Positions 61,749 through 64,000 of a DNA stretch of 64,000 bases are shown here, piece after piece; positions within the stretch are counted from its first letter, which is position 1; every line of letters starts with the position of its first letter. Below the pieces are notes generated by a model, which did no database searches, was not told the DNA's origin, and saw only the letters and a program-made list of their open reading frames with translations. The DNA comes from Trichopria drosophilae (Eukaryota; Arthropoda; Insecta; Hymenoptera; Diapriidae). The stretch covers positions 28,679,001-28,743,000 of the forward strand of contig CM059587.1 in assembly GCA_030407085.1 (NCBI GenBank), given 5' to 3'. The translations under genes were made by a program, and so were the position numbers.

Positions 61749-63771
61749 TAGGGTGGGGTGAATCGGAAAAGTTTTTTTATAACACTTATTTTTTGGTAGT
61801 TTTTGATGCGCTAAGAACGAAAATGACCATAAAAAAATTCTAAAAAAATGTTTCACATTCGCCCCGACGTCCCAAAGATGCCGTTTTTGGGGTGTTTTTT
61901 TTTCAATCGTCTGTAACTCCGTCATTTTTAAAAAAATTTTTTTTTTTTAGAAAAGGTGCCCACATTATCTATCTATTAAATCCATATAATAGACATTTTT
62001 ATTTTTTTTTTGATTATGCCTCTAAAAAATCGATGTATATGTCGATTTTTCAAAAAATTGAATATTTCGATATTTTTCATTTATAACAAGTCAAATATCG
62101 GCAAAATCGAAGTGTGGCTACGATTTTTCGACGTATTTTGACCTCCTAAACATGAAAATGATCGTAAAATTTAGCTAAATGTTTTCTCTTAGTCGTTATT
62201 TTTTAAAAAGTTCTAAAAATGTAACCTGATTCTATTAAAAGCTATTTTAAGGGCTTACTACGGCCAAAAATTGTCAGAGTTTTAATTTTTTATTCGAAAG
62301 TACAACATTTCAAGAATATTCTGTAAAAATCTCGCGTCAATCCGAGCAAAACTAACACCGACATGATTTTTTGAACTGTCCGACTGGGAGACCTAACGCG
62401 TAAGAGCTGAGCAACAAAATGACATTACCAAGAAAGAAGAGAGAATACGAAGAAGGCAGGAGCAAAAAGACGCATTAAAATCCCTGGATTATAACAATGG
62501 CGTCGAATCTATTCCAAGAAAAGAAAGTGTGTCATTATAAATTGTAAATAAACAAATTTTTCGAACAAATATCTACATCTCCATTATCGATGAAATGTAA
62601 TTTTCAACGTTCGTTTCTTATAAATACCATCCAATACGGATCTTCTGAACTTTAAATTCAACGCCATCCATAGACAATCCCAACTTAGGGTGAATCCACA
62701 TGGAGCGGAATTTCCGCGAGGAATTGTCTTTTAGCCAATAGTATCTAAGTTCTAGATCACCTATGCTTCTAGGCATTCTCAAATACTTGGAATTTTAAAC
62801 TCGAGAAGCCAATTACCTGTTTTTGAAACAAAAAACGACTACAAGCGGAAATTAATGACTTAATTTAACATTACAATTTGGAGTAATGTGTGATCTTATG
62901 TAATAATATATAATACTAATGTAATAATAATATATGTAATAAATGCCTTAAAATATCTGACTTCTTCTTCTTGAATTGTGGCATTAATGCAGGGATTAGA
63001 TATGATATTCCAAATCCACTACGGCCCACAGCTCTGGATCGCCAATTCAATATGGATCCGTGAGCTTGCTGAAATTTTTGGGCTGTTGACTAGGGTGATC
63101 TCTTGCGAGTTGTCGTTTTATTCATATTATAGGTCTCCGAGTTGGACAGTTGAAAAAATCATGTCGGTGTTTGTTTTGCTCGGATTGACGCGAGATTTTA
63201 CAGAAGATTCTTGAAATATTGTACTTTCGAATAAAAAAATTAAAACTTTCACAATTTTTGACCGTAGTAAGCCCTTAAAATAGCTTTTAATAGAATCAGG
63301 TAACATTTTTAGAACTTTTTAAAAAATCACGACTAAGAGAAGACATTTAGTTAAATTTTACGATCATTTTCATGTTTAGGAGCACAAAATACGTCGAAAA
63401 ATCATAGCCACACTTCGATTCTGCCGATATTTGACTTGTTATAAATGAAAAATATCGAAATATTCAATTTTTTGAAAAATCGACATATATATCAATTTTT
63501 TAGAGGCATAATCAATAGAAAATAAAAATTTCTATTATATGGATTTAATAGATGGATAATGTGGGCACCTTTTCAAAAAAAAAAAAAAAAAAAATTAAAA
63601 AAAATGACGGAGTTACAGACAATCGAAAAAAAACACCCCAAAAACGGCATCTTTTGGACGTCGGGGCGAATGTGAAACATTTTTTTAGAATTTTTTAATG
63701 GTCATTTTCGTTCTTAGCGCATCAAAAACTACCAAAAAATAAGTGTTACAAAAAAACTTTTCCGATTCACC

Positions 63772-63775
<4 letters not shown>
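61749..63775. mobile_element. Element of about 2.0 kb with long inverted arms of about 645 bp
   Basis: The left arm (61749-62396) and right arm (63131-63775) are inverted copies, clearly above 90 percent alike by eye across the whole length. They open with TTAGGGTGGGGTGAATCGGA on the left and TTAGGGTGAATCGGAAAAG on the right. Both arms contain CATTCGCCCCGACGTCC, GTCTGTAACTCCGTCAT and GGGCTTACTACGG. The 735 bp core is unique in the window. TA-rich flanks, including a TA microsatellite on the right, hide any target duplication. Frames 61503-61925, 61892-62086 and 62978-63214 are by-products or unassigned. Confidence 0.85.
62397..62539 (+). other. Short coding-like fragment at the core of the long-arm element
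   Basis: One frame reads from 62397 to TAA at 62538-62540 with high charge and non-repetitive composition (EQQNDITKKEERIRRRQEQK, then SLDYNNGVESIPRKESVSL). It looks like the hydrophilic C-terminus of a protein, followed by an AT-rich tail with AATAAA-like GTAAATAAAC. There is no start codon and the arm sequence precedes it directly. Either a captured exon or a transposase remnant. No family recognised. Confidence 0.2.

Positions 63776-63811
<36 letters not shown>
63774..63811. repeat. (TA)n microsatellite
   Basis: Nineteen TA units directly after the right end of the long-arm element. Confidence 0.95.
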
Positions 63812-63814
<3 letters not shown>

Positions 63815-64000
63815 AAAATGTAATAAACTGCCTTTTCAAAATCTATTTCAATTACTGGTTTTCTACTAACAAGTAACACCATCCAAGTGTGACAATCCGA
63901 TTGGAATACAAGTTGACATATTTTTAGAACTCCGAAAAATAGTCGATACGTGTTTTTTTATAGCAAAGAAGAAGGTTTTAGGGGTTTGATACTGATCTTT
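63812..64000. other. Window edge, no recognised feature
   Basis: Short AT-rich sequence with nothing assignable. Confidence 0.3.

Noticed and set aside
61503..61925. 140-codon minus-strand frame
   Set aside because: It spans the border of the long-arm element and uses its arm sequence; the other arm gives the same shadow.

Overview
The window looks like AT-rich insect nuclear DNA without a convincing host gene. A hymenopteran is my best guess: there are many short TTAA- and TA-flanked elements, Penelope-like retroelement remnants, a tRNA-derived SINE, short TTAGG runs, and a recurring module with the signature GGTCGCTGAT...AAAATGGCGGATCC. No database search was possible, so the taxon is inference. 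The long open frames are nearly all shadows of inverted repeats, microsatellites or GC-richer non-coding patches. The setting is either a gene desert or a very large intron.

Layout. 1-16 kb holds a dense set of non-autonomous DNA elements: TTAA-flanked piggyBac-like elements at 381-1059, 7052-7925 and 13488-14130 that share an internal module, a TA-flanked element at 5082-5740, inverted-repeat elements at 1192, 10735, 14821 and 15179, and a SINE on the minus strand at about 9023-9280. 16-19 kb is plain AT-rich DNA. 19-24 kb holds two decayed Penelope-like elements on opposite strands, each keeping part of the GIY-YIG endonuclease end, with a TA-flanked MITE, two palindromes and a copy of a GTGCGTAAA repeat family between them. 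26.5-30 kb has another TA-flanked MITE, a GC-richer block, and a Tigger/pogo-like element interrupted by a clean TTAA-flanked insertion.

31,673-45,757 is the main structural feature: a direct tandem duplication of about 7,043 bp whose two copies appear almost identical (one substitution and one homopolymer indel noticed). The right breakpoint lies in the loop of an inverted repeat. Each copy carries a possible terminal exon, a cluster of TTTTACGCAC hairpins and several dispersed repeats.

46-57 kb is mostly featureless apart from a GC-richer block near 50.0-50.8 kb, a TTAA-flanked element at 51086-51608 and a GC-rich minisatellite at 54.3 kb. 57.4-59.3 kb holds a GT microsatellite, a compact foldback MITE and a long tract rich in TGTATA/GTATAC words. 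61,749-63,775 is a roughly 2 kb element with inverted arms of about 645 bp around a unique core that contains a short, coding-like C-terminal fragment.

The genes do not form a pathway. The window is best read as a record of transposition, foldback structures and one very recent segmental duplication or assembly duplication.
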